DNA of 9,616 nt from Prevotellaceae bacterium UBA1720 (GTDB lineage: Bacteria; Bacteroidota; Bacteroidia; Bacteroidales; Bacteroidaceae). The stretch is from assembly GCA_002317475.1 (NCBI GenBank), contig DCIS01000006.1:1-9616 (forward strand). Reading direction: 5' to 3'. The notes below the pieces were generated by a model. The model did not search any database. It was not told where the DNA came from and was given only the letters and a program-made list of their open reading frames with translations. Positions within the stretch are counted from its first letter, which is position 1; every line of letters begins with the position of its first letter. This document shows, piece after piece, positions 1-7,186 of this stretch. The position numbers and the translations under genes are program-made.

Positions 1-245
1 TTATCTTCTCCAGCGGTACGATGGCTCAGAAGTTCGGTGGTGCCATCTCTGGTTCGCTCATCGCTATGTTGTTAGGTGCAGCTGGTCTGGTATCCGTGAC
101 CAACGAAGCTACCGGTGAGACCATCGTTACCATCACCGATCTTGACAGCGTTAAGACTATGGTATGGGCTCTCTTCTCGCTCTTCCCCGCTGCCATTGCC
201 CTCGTTATGGGTATTCTTGCTTATAAATTCCCCCTTAAGAAATAA
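1..245 (+). CDS. GPH/MFS-type sugar:cation symporter, C-terminal fragment
   Basis: This is the 3' end of a gene that begins before the window; the reading frame is open from base 3 (IFSSGTMAQKFGG...) to TAA at 243-245. About 80 residues are visible. They hold two hydrophobic segments: GGAISGSLIAMLLGAAGLV, then a last helix running from about VWALFSLF to GILAYKF, ending in a short basic cytoplasmic tail (PLKK). The pattern 'SSGTMAQKFGGAISG' before the penultimate helix followed by a short polar loop is typical of glycoside-pentoside-hexuronide:cation symporters (MelB/XylP-like) in the inner membrane, which import sugars with H+ or Na+. Substrate cannot be read from this fragment. The next gene, a secreted GH3 glycosidase, starts 30 nt downstream on the same strand without an intervening terminator, so the two are probably co-transcribed and functionally linked. 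The methionine at 21 is internal, not the start. A different MFS subfamily remains possible. Confidence 0.75.
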   Translation, partial: IFSSGTMAQKFGGAISGSLIAMLLGAAGLVSVTNEATGETIVTITDLDSVKTMVWALFSLFPAAIALVMGILAYKFPLKK

Positions 246-275
246 GGTTGTTAACACTAGAATAATTATAGCAAA

Positions 276-2759
276 ATGAAGAAGACGATCCTTTCACTTT
301 TCGCTTTATCCCTGTTTTTCGCTCAACACTCCACGCTCCACGCTCAACGTTCCATTCCCCGCGATGAGAAGGTGGAAGCTCAGGTGGAAGCGCTGCTCCA
401 GCAGATGACCTTAGCTGACAAGGTGGGTCAGATGTGTGAACTTGCAATCGATAGAGTGGCACAGCACTCGAGCGATGATCATGTCATCAGCAACAAATCC
501 GTCCAAAGCCTTGCTAATGGCAAACTCTCTGCAAGTGCTATTGATGACATCTTTGGCAACTGGCGTATAGGTTCCATTCTTAACGTACCAGAAGGTGTGG
601 CTCAGAAGCCTGAGGTTTGGGCCGACGTCATCCGTGTCTTGAACCGTGCCTCTGCCTTCCAGTGCAATGGTGTACCCCAGCTCTATGGTGTTGACCAGAT
701 TCATGGTGCCAGCTACACTTGGGGTGCAACCCTCTTCCCCCAGGAGGTAGGACAGGCTTCCAGCTTTAACAAGGATATTCCCTATCGTGTAGGTCAGATT
801 ACTGCCTACGAGAGTCGTGCTTGCCTCATCCCTTGGGTCTATGGTCCTGTGATGGACGTTGCCCGTTCACCTCTGTGGTCACGTATGTGGGAGAGTTTTG
901 GCGAGGATGTCTATACCAATGCCGTTATGGCAGTCCAACTCACTCGTGGTCTGCAGGGCGATGATCCTAACCATCTGGGTATGAACAGTGTGGCAGCCTG
1001 CCTCAAGCACTATCTGGCATACGGTGCTGCCGTCAGCGGAAAAGACCGTACGCCTTCAAGCGTCACTTATCGTGATATGATGGAGAAGTATTTTCAGCCT
1101 TTCCGTGCTTGTATCGAAGCTGGTGCCTTGAGCATCATGGTCAATTCGTCCAACAATAGTGGCATGCCCTTCCACACGAACAAGAAACTCCTCACCGAGT
1201 GGCTGAAGGAGGGTCTGCAGTGGGATGGCATGATCGTAACCGACTGGGCCGATATCGACAATATCTGGAAGCGCGACCATGTGGCTGCTGACAAGAAGGG
1301 TGCTATAGCTTTGGCTATCAATGCCGGTATAGACATGACTATGGATCCCTATTCTACCGATTTCTGTACCCTGCTTACCGAGTTGGTCAATGAGGGTAAG
1401 GTGCCCATGTCGCGCATCGATGATGCCGTACGCCGTATCCTACGCCTCAAGATCCGTGTAGGGCTGATGGACGAGAAGACCTGGGATATTCCCTACGCTA
1501 ACGCTAAGGGTTCAAAAGGTTTAAAGGGATCGAAAGGTTCAAAGGGTTCCAAGAAAGTTGCTACCCTCGTTGAGATGTACCCCGACTTTGGTAGTGATAA
1601 GTTTGCCCAGGAGGCTCTTGGCATGGCCGAGGAGTGCATGGTGCTCCTGAAGAATCAGAAAAACCTGTTGCCTCTCAAGCCCGGTACCAAGCTTTTTGTC
1701 TGTGGTCCCAATGCCGACAATTTCCGTTCGATGAACGGTGGTTGGTCCTACACCTGGCAGGGTGATCGCACCGACCAGATTGCTCGTCAGATTGGCAAGT
1801 ATCACTCGTTCTATGAGGCCTTGGCGGAGAAGTTTGGTAAGGATAACGTATCCTTCAGTGAGATGGTGAAGTATTCTGCCCGCAACTTCAACCTCGATGA
1901 GCGTCTCTCGGAGTCTGTTGACGCTAAGGTACAGGCTGCTGATGTCATCGTGGCTTGTATCGGTGAGAACAGCTATTGTGAGACAGTAGGTAATATGGAC
2001 GACCTCAACCTCTCGCCCAATCAGGTGGAGATGGTCAAGTCCCTGGCGAAGTACAACAAACCCATCGTGCTGGTACTCAATGAGGGTCGTCCCCGTCTGA
2101 TCAACAATATCGAGCCTTTGGCTACAGCCATCGTTCACACCTTCCTGCCCAGCAACTATGGTGGTGATGCCTTGGCTAACCTATTGGCAGGTGACGCCAA
2201 CTTCTCGGGCCGTATGCCCTATACCTATCCCAAGCATCACGGTTCATTCATTACCTACGACTGCAAGCCTTGCGAGTATGTTGAGACCATGGAAGGTGCT
2301 TACAACTATAATGCCAACACCCCCATTCAGTGGACCTTTGGCTATGGATTGAGCTATTCTGACGTCAAGTACAGCAACCTTCGCGTGGCTTCCCTACCCA
2401 CTTCCAAGGGAAAGGCTGCTCTCACTAAGGGTTACACACCCCGTTCGGCTGGTGGTGTGAAGTACGAGTCGGATGATGTCATCACCTTTACTGTAGATGT
2501 TACCAACAACTCTGATCGTACGGTCAAGGAGCCTGTTCTCCTCTTCGTTTCCGACCTTGTGGCAAGCCTCACTCCTGATGTAAAGCGTCTCCGTGCCTTC
2601 GAGAAGGTTAGCCTCAATCCACACGAGACCAAGACCGTCACCCTCTCTATCCATCCTTCTGACCTTTCCTATGTGGATGAGGACCTTCAGTGGGTACTTG
2701 AGGCCGGCGAGTTCAAGGCTACCGTTTCAAGCCTCAGCCAGACGTTTGAACTGAAATAA
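276..2759 (+). CDS. Secreted glycoside hydrolase family 3 beta-glucosidase (BoGH3B/BglX-like)
   Basis: 827 residues. The start at 276 gives a classic signal peptide (MKK, a hydrophobic core, then probable cleavage near LHA-Q at about residues 23-24), so the enzyme is exported to the periplasm or surface. It hydrolyses terminal beta-glucosidic bonds by a retaining mechanism. Domains: a GH3 (alpha/beta)8 barrel at about residues 30-400 with DQIHGA, the substrate-binding K244-H245 in CLKHYLAYG, and the nucleophile D323 in MIVTDWADI; an alpha/beta sandwich at about 440-690 in which E569 of GENSYCETVGN aligns with the acid/base Glu of barley-type exoglucanases; and a fibronectin-III-like C-terminal domain at about 735-825. 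The stretch from SGKDRTP to INAGIDMTMDPY closely resembles, from memory, the xyloglucan-locus enzyme BoGH3B of Bacteroides. The exact substrate is not determined. Odd: the linker between the first two domains has a (GSK)5-like insert at residues 412-426, encoded by a 9-nt tandem repeat, and the signal-peptide end overlaps a 7-nt repeat. Confidence 0.95.
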   Translation: MKKTILSLFALSLFFAQHSTLHAQRSIPRDEKVEAQVEALLQQMTLADKVGQMCELAIDRVAQHSSDDHVISNKSVQSLANGKLSASAIDDIFGNWRIGSILNVPEGVAQKPEVWADVIRVLNRASAFQCNGVPQLYGVDQIHGASYTWGATLFPQEVGQASSFNKDIPYRVGQITAYESRACLIPWVYGPVMDVARSPLWSRMWESFGEDVYTNAVMAVQLTRGLQGDDPNHLGMNSVAACLKHYLAYGAAVSGKDRTPSSVTYRDMMEKYFQPFRACIEAGALSIMVNSSNNSGMPFHTNKKLLTEWLKEGLQWDGMIVTDWADIDNIWKRDHVAADKKGAIALAINAGIDMTMDPYSTDFCTLLTELVNEGKVPMSRIDDAVRRILRLKIRVGLMDEKTWDIPYANAKGSKGLKGSKGSKGSKKVATLVEMYPDFGSDKFAQEALGMAEECMVLLKNQKNLLPLKPGTKLFVCGPNADNFRSMNGGWSYTWQGDRTDQIARQIGKYHSFYEALAEKFGKDNVSFSEMVKYSARNFNLDERLSESVDAKVQAADVIVACIGENSYCETVGNMDDLNLSPNQVEMVKSLAKYNKPIVLVLNEGRPRLINNIEPLATAIVHTFLPSNYGGDALANLLAGDANFSGRMPYTYPKHHGSFITYDCKPCEYVETMEGAYNYNANTPIQWTFGYGLSYSDVKYSNLRVASLPTSKGKAALTKGYTPRSAGGVKYESDDVITFTVDVTNNSDRTVKEPVLLFVSDLVASLTPDVKRLRAFEKVSLNPHETKTVTLSIHPSDLSYVDEDLQWVLEAGEFKATVSSLSQTFELK
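324..358. repeat. Five 7-nt tandem units inside the GH3 signal-peptide region
   Basis: Consecutive heptamers CAACACT, CCACGCT, CCACGCT, CAACGTT and CCATTCC run without gaps. Two are identical and the others share the CMACRYT pattern, the last being most degenerate. They encode the end of the signal peptide and the first mature residues (about HSTLHAQRS). The region is variable in most exported proteins, so it could tolerate repeat growth. Whether this is a true repeat family or a chance low-complexity stretch cannot be settled from one copy. Confidence 0.5.
1509..1553. repeat. Five in-frame 9-nt tandem units encoding (GSK)n
   Basis: Units GGTTCAAAA, GGTTTAAAG, GGATCGAAA, GGTTCAAAG and GGTTCCAAG follow one another in frame and encode GSK-GLK-GSK-GSK-GSK (residues 412-426 of the GH3 enzyme). 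The insert falls in the linker between the catalytic barrel, ending near LRLKIRVGLMDE, and the second domain, beginning near YPDFGS. Remembered relatives go from one to the other with a short loop, so this looks like a lineage-specific expansion giving a basic flexible linker. Confidence 0.75.
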
Positions 2760-2781
2760 TCTTTTTGGATCTTTCTATAGT

Positions 2782-2816
2782 CAGCCTGCATTCCCCAAGG
2801 AGTGCAGGCTGTTTTT
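2782..2816 (+). terminator. Intrinsic terminator after the GH3 gene
   Basis: A 13-bp stem (CAGCCTGCATTCC at 2782-2794 with GGAGTGCAGGCTG at 2799-2811, one G-U pair) closes a CCAA tetraloop and is followed directly by TTTTT. It starts 22 nt after the GH3 stop and separates this unit from the barrel-protein gene. Confidence 0.9.
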
Positions 2817-2977
2817 GTATGGAAGGGAAAGAAATGTTTTTTTGCTTTTTTTGCTGCGAGGCTTAAACCTTATCCGTAACTGAGAGTCATAACATACAGA
2901 TAAACAATTAAATTACACATTCCTAACCTAAAAAAAGAGGTTTCTCTATACCTTTTTATTAAACGAATATTTACTCG

Positions 2978-5900
2978 ATGAGACACACCTTGCAACACCT
3001 CTTGCTGCTCGTAATGCTATTCGCATGCGCTTCGTTTGCGCAGGCGCAGAATACTAATACCAAAACCAATTCTGCCGCACGTAATGCCTTGGAACAGGCA
3101 CTCGGTAAAGAGGCAAAGATTAATATCCGTGGTAACGTGCTTGATGACGAAGAACTGAAACCACTCCCCGGTGCACAGATCAAGTTGACACGACTGGACA
3201 GCGTGTTGGTGGCTGCAACCATAGCCAATGATAACGGTCAGTTTGTGCTGCGCGAAGTGGCCAGCGGTCAGTATCGCTTGAATATCTCCATGATGGGTTA
3301 CAAGGCCCAGAACTTCACCATCTCCTTGCCCAAGAAGAGCGGTAACTTCAAAGTGCAGGATGTGCTGCTGAAGGAAAATACTAACCTGCTGAAGGATGTC
3401 GAGGTTGTGGGTCAGTTGCCCGAAATGACAGTTGTGGATGACACCGTGATCTACAACGCTGACGCGTTTAAGTTGCCCGAGGGTGCCGTTGTGGAGGATT
3501 TGATTAAGCGTCTGCCCGGTATCATTATCGACGATGATGGTAACTATATCTTTAACGGCAAGAAGGTAAGTCAGTTCCTGGTGGATGGCAAGGAGTTCTT
3601 TGGCAATGACCGTGATATGATCCTAAAGAACCTGCCTGCCGAGATCGTAAAGCAGGTGAAGGCATACGACAAGAAGAGTGACCGTGCCCGCATCACCGGT
3701 ATTGATGATGGTGAGGAGAAGACGGTGCTCGACGTGATTATCAAGGAAGACCGTAAGAAAGGATGGTTTGGTAACGTGGAAGCCGGTTATGGTACGCACA
3801 ATCGTTACTCGGGTCGTCTGAACACGAACTACTTCAAGGGTGACCAGAAGTTCAGTGTTGTGGGCAACGGAAACAACAGTAGCGGTAACGGTCGTACGAA
3901 CAACCAGTCCGTAGGTTTCACCATGAACTACGAGAAGGATAAGTACGAACTGAATGGTAGCGTGACGGGTAACTTCAGCCAGGGCAAGAGTGACAGTTGG
4001 ACGAACAGCCAGAACTTTGAGTTGAGTACGGCTAAATACAATAGTAGCGTATCCAGCAACCACAATGACAACAAGGGCGTGAACGCCCAGTATCGCATAG
4101 AGTGGCGTCCCGACAGTAGCTGGAATATCCTGGTTCGTCCAGAGTTCTCATACCGTCACACAAGTAGCGGTAGTTACAGTGAAAGTGCTCAGTTTGAGTT
4201 GGACGAGGCTACGGGCATGAATCCCTTCGAACTGAATGACTCGCTGTACCATGCAGAGCATGTGGTAAATGCCTGGAAGGAGATAGCCGGATGGGATGCA
4301 ACCACCCAGACTTATACACGTGGCAATGGTGTGAACCACCGTCAGAGTGTCAACTCGAACAAGAATAACAACCTCAGTGCCAGCTTGAACGCACAGATCA
4401 ACAAGCGTCTGGGTACAAAGCAAGGTCGCAACCTGACCCTGAACGTGAACAGCAGTTGGGGCAAGAGCGAAAGTCAGGGTGACAACTACAGCCAGACGGA
4501 CTACCTGCGTAGTGTCTTGGCACAGCGTAGGTTGGATGACGGTAGCTACGTTAAGGACTATGGCGAGGATGTGTACCTCGAGGACTCTGTATACCACAAG
4601 GCACAGATCAGTCGCAATCCTAACAAGAACTACAATATACAGGTGCAGTTGGGCTACTCTGAACCCTTGGCGGATCAGGTTTATCTGCAGATTAACTATA
4701 GTGCAAACTTCCGCTATCAGGACAACCAGCGCAACATCGATGCTATCTTTGACAGAGTTACTCGTCAGTATGATGGTGTGGCAGATTATTGGTTCAAGAC
4801 CAACGACCTCTATCGTGACCAGTCGATTGACAGATACAACTACACTGACGGCCGTTTCTCGGAGTACTATACTATGGATACCACGCAGGTGGGTTACACC
4901 AAGAACAAGAACCTGAACCAGAATGCCAACGTGCAGATCCGTATCAACCGTACGAAGTACCAGGTGACTATTGGTGCCAGCATCCAGCCTCAGTACAGCA
5001 AGACAGATAATGTACGCGGATTTAACAGCTACACCAATACATGGGGTACGAAGCAGAACACTCACAACCAGCGTACGGTGATCAACGCTTCGCCCAATAT
5101 CAATTTCCGCTATCTCTTCACTCGTCAGGAGACTTTCAACTTCCGCTATAGTGGTAGCACCGGTCAGCCCAGCATCAACGACCTGGTAGACGGTGTAATC
5201 TCGGATGCCGACCCCTTGAACATCCGTTATGGTAACCCTGACCTGAAGCCTTCATTCACCCACAACCTGAATGCCGACTATAGCAAGACGGTGACTGAGA
5301 CCCAGACCACGAACAGCGTGAACTTCCAGTTCCGCACCACGATGAACAGTACAGCTCAGCGTACAGAGTACAATGAGGAGACTGGTGGACGTGTATCTAA
5401 GCCCGTAAATGTGAACGGTAACTGGAGTGGTAGTGCCTCATATACCTTCAATACCTCACTGGGTGCACAGAAGCGTTGGCGCATCAGCAACTCGCTGAAC
5501 GGAAACTTCAACAACAACGTTGGCTACCAGTATAATAGCAAGGAGAAGTCGACCGTACGTACTCGTACAAACACCCTCAGTTCGCAGGATCGCTTGACCC
5601 TGACCTATCGTTATCGCAGCGAAACTGACTGGGATCTCGAGGCACGTGCCAATGGTAATGTGCGTTATAACATGAACCGCAGTACCAACCCCAACGCAAC
5701 GAACATGGATACCTGGCAGTTCGGTTATGGAGCAAACTTCACCATGACCACTCCTTGGGGTATGTCATTCAGCACTGATGCTACAGAGAATAGCCGTCGT
5801 GGTTACAGCAGCAAGTCGGCCAACACCAACAAGTGGGTTTGGAATGCACAGATCAGCCAGCGATTCCTGAAGGGTAAGGTTCTGACTGTAACCCTCCGTG

Positions 5901-6187
5901 CAGTCGATATCCTCAACCAGCGCGACGATATCAACCGTAACGTAGGTGCTACCTCGATGAGCGATTCGTACAGCCAGATGATCAGTAGCTACTATATGCT
6001 GACTGTCAATTACCGCTTCAATAAGTTTGGTGGCCGTACCACTGGTCGTAGAAACAGTGGAACGTTCATGGAAGGCCCCATGGAGCGTCCCGGAATGGGT
6101 GGCAGCAGTATGGGCGGTGGTGGTAACCGTGGTGGTGCTGGTGGCGGCTTCGGTGGTGCTGGAGGCGGCGGTGGCCGTGGAAGATAA
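2978..6187 (+). CDS. Outer-membrane beta-barrel protein, TonB-dependent-receptor-like, with Gly-rich tail
   Basis: 1069 residues. The start at 2978 gives a signal peptide (hydrophobic core LLLLVMLFACASF, probable cleavage after AQA at residue 23). Residues 48-130 form a carboxypeptidase-regulatory-like beta-sandwich (NIRGNVLDDEELKPLPGAQI ... GQYRLNISMMGYK). About 140-260 is plug-like (VEVVGQLPEMTVVDDT, VEDLIKRLPGI, FLVDGKEFFGND, NLPAEIVKQVKAYDKKS). From about 260 to 1017 come many alternating, Asn/Ser/Arg/aromatic-rich strands, as in the large barrel of the OMP_b-brl_3 group, ending in YYMLTVNYRF. It lacks a neighbouring SusD-like lipoprotein gene, so it is not a standard SusC pair; the transported substrate is unknown, and an adhesin or assembly role is also possible. 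Odd: about 50 residues follow the last strand, the final 42 (from 1028) being Gly/Met/Arg-rich. The gene stands alone between two terminators. Confidence 0.88.
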   Translation: MRHTLQHLLLLVMLFACASFAQAQNTNTKTNSAARNALEQALGKEAKINIRGNVLDDEELKPLPGAQIKLTRLDSVLVAATIANDNGQFVLREVASGQYRLNISMMGYKAQNFTISLPKKSGNFKVQDVLLKENTNLLKDVEVVGQLPEMTVVDDTVIYNADAFKLPEGAVVEDLIKRLPGIIIDDDGNYIFNGKKVSQFLVDGKEFFGNDRDMILKNLPAEIVKQVKAYDKKSDRARITGIDDGEEKTVLDVIIKEDRKKGWFGNVEAGYGTHNRYSGRLNTNYFKGDQKFSVVGNGNNSSGNGRTNNQSVGFTMNYEKDKYELNGSVTGNFSQGKSDSWTNSQNFELSTAKYNSSVSSNHNDNKGVNAQYRIEWRPDSSWNILVRPEFSYRHTSSGSYSESAQFELDEATGMNPFELNDSLYHAEHVVNAWKEIAGWDATTQTYTRGNGVNHRQSVNSNKNNNLSASLNAQINKRLGTKQGRNLTLNVNSSWGKSESQGDNYSQTDYLRSVLAQRRLDDGSYVKDYGEDVYLEDSVYHKAQISRNPNKNYNIQVQLGYSEPLADQVYLQINYSANFRYQDNQRNIDAIFDRVTRQYDGVADYWFKTNDLYRDQSIDRYNYTDGRFSEYYTMDTTQVGYTKNKNLNQNANVQIRINRTKYQVTIGASIQPQYSKTDNVRGFNSYTNTWGTKQNTHNQRTVINASPNINFRYLFTRQETFNFRYSGSTGQPSINDLVDGVISDADPLNIRYGNPDLKPSFTHNLNADYSKTVTETQTTNSVNFQFRTTMNSTAQRTEYNEETGGRVSKPVNVNGNWSGSASYTFNTSLGAQKRWRISNSLNGNFNNNVGYQYNSKEKSTVRTRTNTLSSQDRLTLTYRYRSETDWDLEARANGNVRYNMNRSTNPNATNMDTWQFGYGANFTMTTPWGMSFSTDATENSRRGYSSKSANTNKWVWNAQISQRFLKGKVLTVTLRAVDILNQRDDINRNVGATSMSDSYSQMISSYYMLTVNYRFNKFGGRTTGRRNSGTFMEGPMERPGMGGSSMGGGGNRGGAGGGFGGAGGGGGRGR

Positions 6188-6248
6188 GCCCCTACCTTAA
6201 GGTATACGATAAGTATTAGTAAGTCATTGAAGGTAAATAGTTTTGTTT

Positions 6249-6295
6249 GGAACGCAGGTTGTGCACATCGTTGGTATAACTTGCGTTCCTTTTTT
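6249..6295 (+). terminator. Intrinsic terminator after the barrel-protein gene
   Basis: GGAACGCAGGTT (6249-6260) pairs with AACTTGCGTTCC (6278-6289) over 12 bp with one G-U pair and a 17-nt loop, followed by six T residues (6290-6295). It lies 61 nt after the barrel-protein stop and isolates it from groES. Confidence 0.85.
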
Positions 6296-6324
6296 CGTGG
6301 CTTGCTGTAAAAGCAAGTAAATTC

Positions 6325-6378
6325 TGCCATTCTGCCAACTTTTCTTCTGCCATTTTGACAATTGGCACGTTATTGGTA
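6325..6378 (+). promoter_or_regulatory. Candidate groES control region: TGCCA repeats and a TTGGCACG box
   Basis: Three direct TGCCA motifs (6325-6329, 6333-6337, 6348-6352) precede TTGGCACG at 6362-6369. The last TGCCA and TGGCA (6363-6367) form an inverted pair with a 10-nt spacer. TTGGCACG matches the -24 half of a sigma-54 promoter perfectly, but the expected -12 TTGC at 6374-6377 reads TGGT, so the second half is weak. No good Bacteroidota sigma-A-type box (TAnnTTTG) was seen between the upstream terminator and groES. The site lies about 70-120 nt before the groES start, a sensible place for the chaperonin promoter. Assignment is tentative. Confidence 0.35.
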
Positions 6379-6447
6379 AATGGAGATAATAGAAACGCGT
6401 TGTGGCGTCCAAGACAGAAAGTAGTTAAACATAAAACATAAACAAAC

Positions 6448-6720
6448 ATGACAATCAAACCATTGGCAGACCGCGTGCTCATTGAGCCCGCTCCTGCAGA
6501 GACAAAGACAGTAGGTGGCATCATCATTCCCGACACCGCCAAGGAGAAACCCCTTCAGGGAACCGTAGTTGCCGTAGGTCAGGGTACCAAGGATGAGGAA
6601 ATGATCCTTAAGGAAGGTGACACCGTACTTTATGGCAAATATGCCGGAACAGAGTTGGAGCACGAGGGTAAGAAGTACCTGGTGATGCGCCAGAGTGATG
6701 TGGTGGCAGTATTAAGTTAA
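6448..6720 (+). CDS. groES: Co-chaperonin GroES (Hsp10)
   Basis: 90 residues, a typical length for this family. GroES forms a heptameric lid on the GroEL ring and closes the folding chamber in the cytoplasm. Recognisable parts: the N-terminal strand IKPLADRVLIEP, the mobile loop around residues 16-33 with the GroEL-contacting GGIIIPDTA, and the C-terminal strands GTELEHEGKKYLVMRQSDVVAVL. The start at 6448 follows AAACATAAACAAAC, an A-rich leader without a Shine-Dalgarno sequence, as usual in Bacteroidota. The gene is first in the groESL operon. Its stop codon TAA (6718-6720) lies inside the first unit of a TTAAAAA repeat array, and an unrelated gene separates it from groEL. Confidence 0.98.
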   Translation: MTIKPLADRVLIEPAPAETKTVGGIIIPDTAKEKPLQGTVVAVGQGTKDEEMILKEGDTVLYGKYAGTELEHEGKKYLVMRQSDVVAVLS

Positions 6721-6749
6721 AAATTAAAAATTAAAAATTAAAATTTAAC
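6717..6749. repeat. TTAAAAA heptamer array, left arm of an inverted repeat
   Basis: Three perfect TTAAAAA units (6717-6723, 6724-6730, 6731-6737) are followed by TTAAAA and TTTAAC. The first unit contains the groES stop codon. The reverse complement of 6717-6747 matches 7187-7217 at 29 of 31 positions (17 contiguous), so the array forms one arm of an inverted repeat around the inserted gene. Confidence 0.9.
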
Positions 6750-6760
6750 AGATCGATGCC

Positions 6761-7120
6761 ATGGCAGGAATAGATAATGCTATTTACGATAAATCGTATT
6801 CATTTGCAGTAAGGATAGTAAATGCATATAAATTTCTTACTTCAGAACAAAAAGAATTCGTTTTATCAAAACAATTGCTAAGGTGTGGAACTGCTATTGG
6901 AGCTTTGGCCAGAGAAGCTAAGTTTGCTCAAAGTCGTGCTGATTTTATCAATAAGCTTTCGATAGCTCTCAAGGAAGCAAACGAAACCCTCTACTGGATT
7001 GAGTTACTACACGATACGGATTATTTAGATGAAACAGTTTTTTTATCTATATATCAAGATGCAAAAGAATTGACAGCACTTTTAGTTTCGATAGTAAAGA
7101 CGACTAAGGCCAACTCCTAA
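6761..7120 (+). CDS. Four-helix-bundle protein of the 23S rRNA IVP (S23) family
   Basis: 119 residues, the usual family length (about 115-130). No enzymatic residues are evident. The protein should fold as an up-down helical bundle: KSYSFAVRIVNAYKFL (helix 1), SKQLLRCGTAIGALAREA (2), SRADFINKLSIALKEANETLYWIELL (3), and a last helix ending in ELTALLVSIVKTTK. The QLLRxGTxIGAxxxEA and ADFxxKLSIALKEAxETxYWIELL blocks are the family signature. Members are encoded by 23S rRNA intervening sequences and are structurally related to Avd of diversity-generating retroelements; a nucleic-acid-binding role is suspected but the function is unproven. The gene sits between groES (40 nt away) and groEL (105 nt away), where nothing is expected, and is much more AT-rich (about 34% G+C over 6781-7080 by hand count). 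Inverted TTAAAAA/TTTTTAA arrays bracket it. The ATG at 6761 fits the family start; that at 6756 is out of frame. No reverse transcriptase or variable repeat is seen. Confidence 0.9.
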   Translation: MAGIDNAIYDKSYSFAVRIVNAYKFLTSEQKEFVLSKQLLRCGTAIGALAREAKFAQSRADFINKLSIALKEANETLYWIELLHDTDYLDETVFLSIYQDAKELTALLVSIVKTTKANS

Positions 7121-7134
7121 CTTATACATTTATC

Positions 7135-7173
7135 TTTTAATTTTTAACTTTTAACTATTAACTTTTATTCATC
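7135..7173. repeat. TTTTTAAC-type array, first copy
   Basis: An AT-rich array of TTTTAA/TTTTTAAC/TTTTAAC units, 14 nt after the four-helix-bundle stop. Its first 22 nt (7135-7156, beginning TTTTAATTTTTAAC) are identical to 7191-7212. Both copies are followed a little later by TTCATC (7168-7173 here; 7220-7225 just before the groEL start). It is inverted relative to the array after groES. Confidence 0.85.
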
Positions 7174-7186
7174 GTACGCGGTACAC

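Noticed and set aside
1539..2138. 199-residue open frame on the minus strand
   Set aside because: It is antisense to the conserved second domain of the GH3 enzyme and shows no recognisable domain.
2949..2956. TACCTTTT, a near match to TAnnTTTG before the barrel-protein gene
   Set aside because: The last base differs and no -33 TTTG lies at suitable spacing, so it is too weak to list as a promoter.
2978..3046. Possible lipoprotein box (LFAC, Cys17) in the barrel-protein signal peptide
   Set aside because: Phe at the -2 position is atypical, a good signal peptidase I site (AQA) follows, and large barrels are not normally lipoproteins.
4148..5065. 305-residue open frame on the minus strand
   Set aside because: It lies wholly antisense to the barrel-protein gene, whose domains and codon pattern are clear. 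The predicted product is Val/Leu/Thr-rich without family features, as expected of a shadow frame.
6238..6245. TAGTTTTG, a match to the Bacteroidota -7 box TAnnTTTG
   Set aside because: It lies just before the terminator at 6249-6295, has no TTTG at the -33 distance, and a transcript from it would be terminated before groES.
6301..6317. Small hairpin CTTGCT-GTAAA-AGCAAG
   Set aside because: It has a 6-bp stem with no T-run and follows a much stronger terminator by a few bases; likely incidental.
6010..6330. Proline-rich minus-strand frame
   Set aside because: Its proline run is the complement of the glycine codons of the barrel-protein tail, and it crosses the terminator at 6249-6295.
6761..7120. 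Avd accessory gene of a diversity-generating retroelement
   Set aside because: The four-helix-bundle fold family is related, but no reverse transcriptase, template repeat or variable repeat is present in the window.
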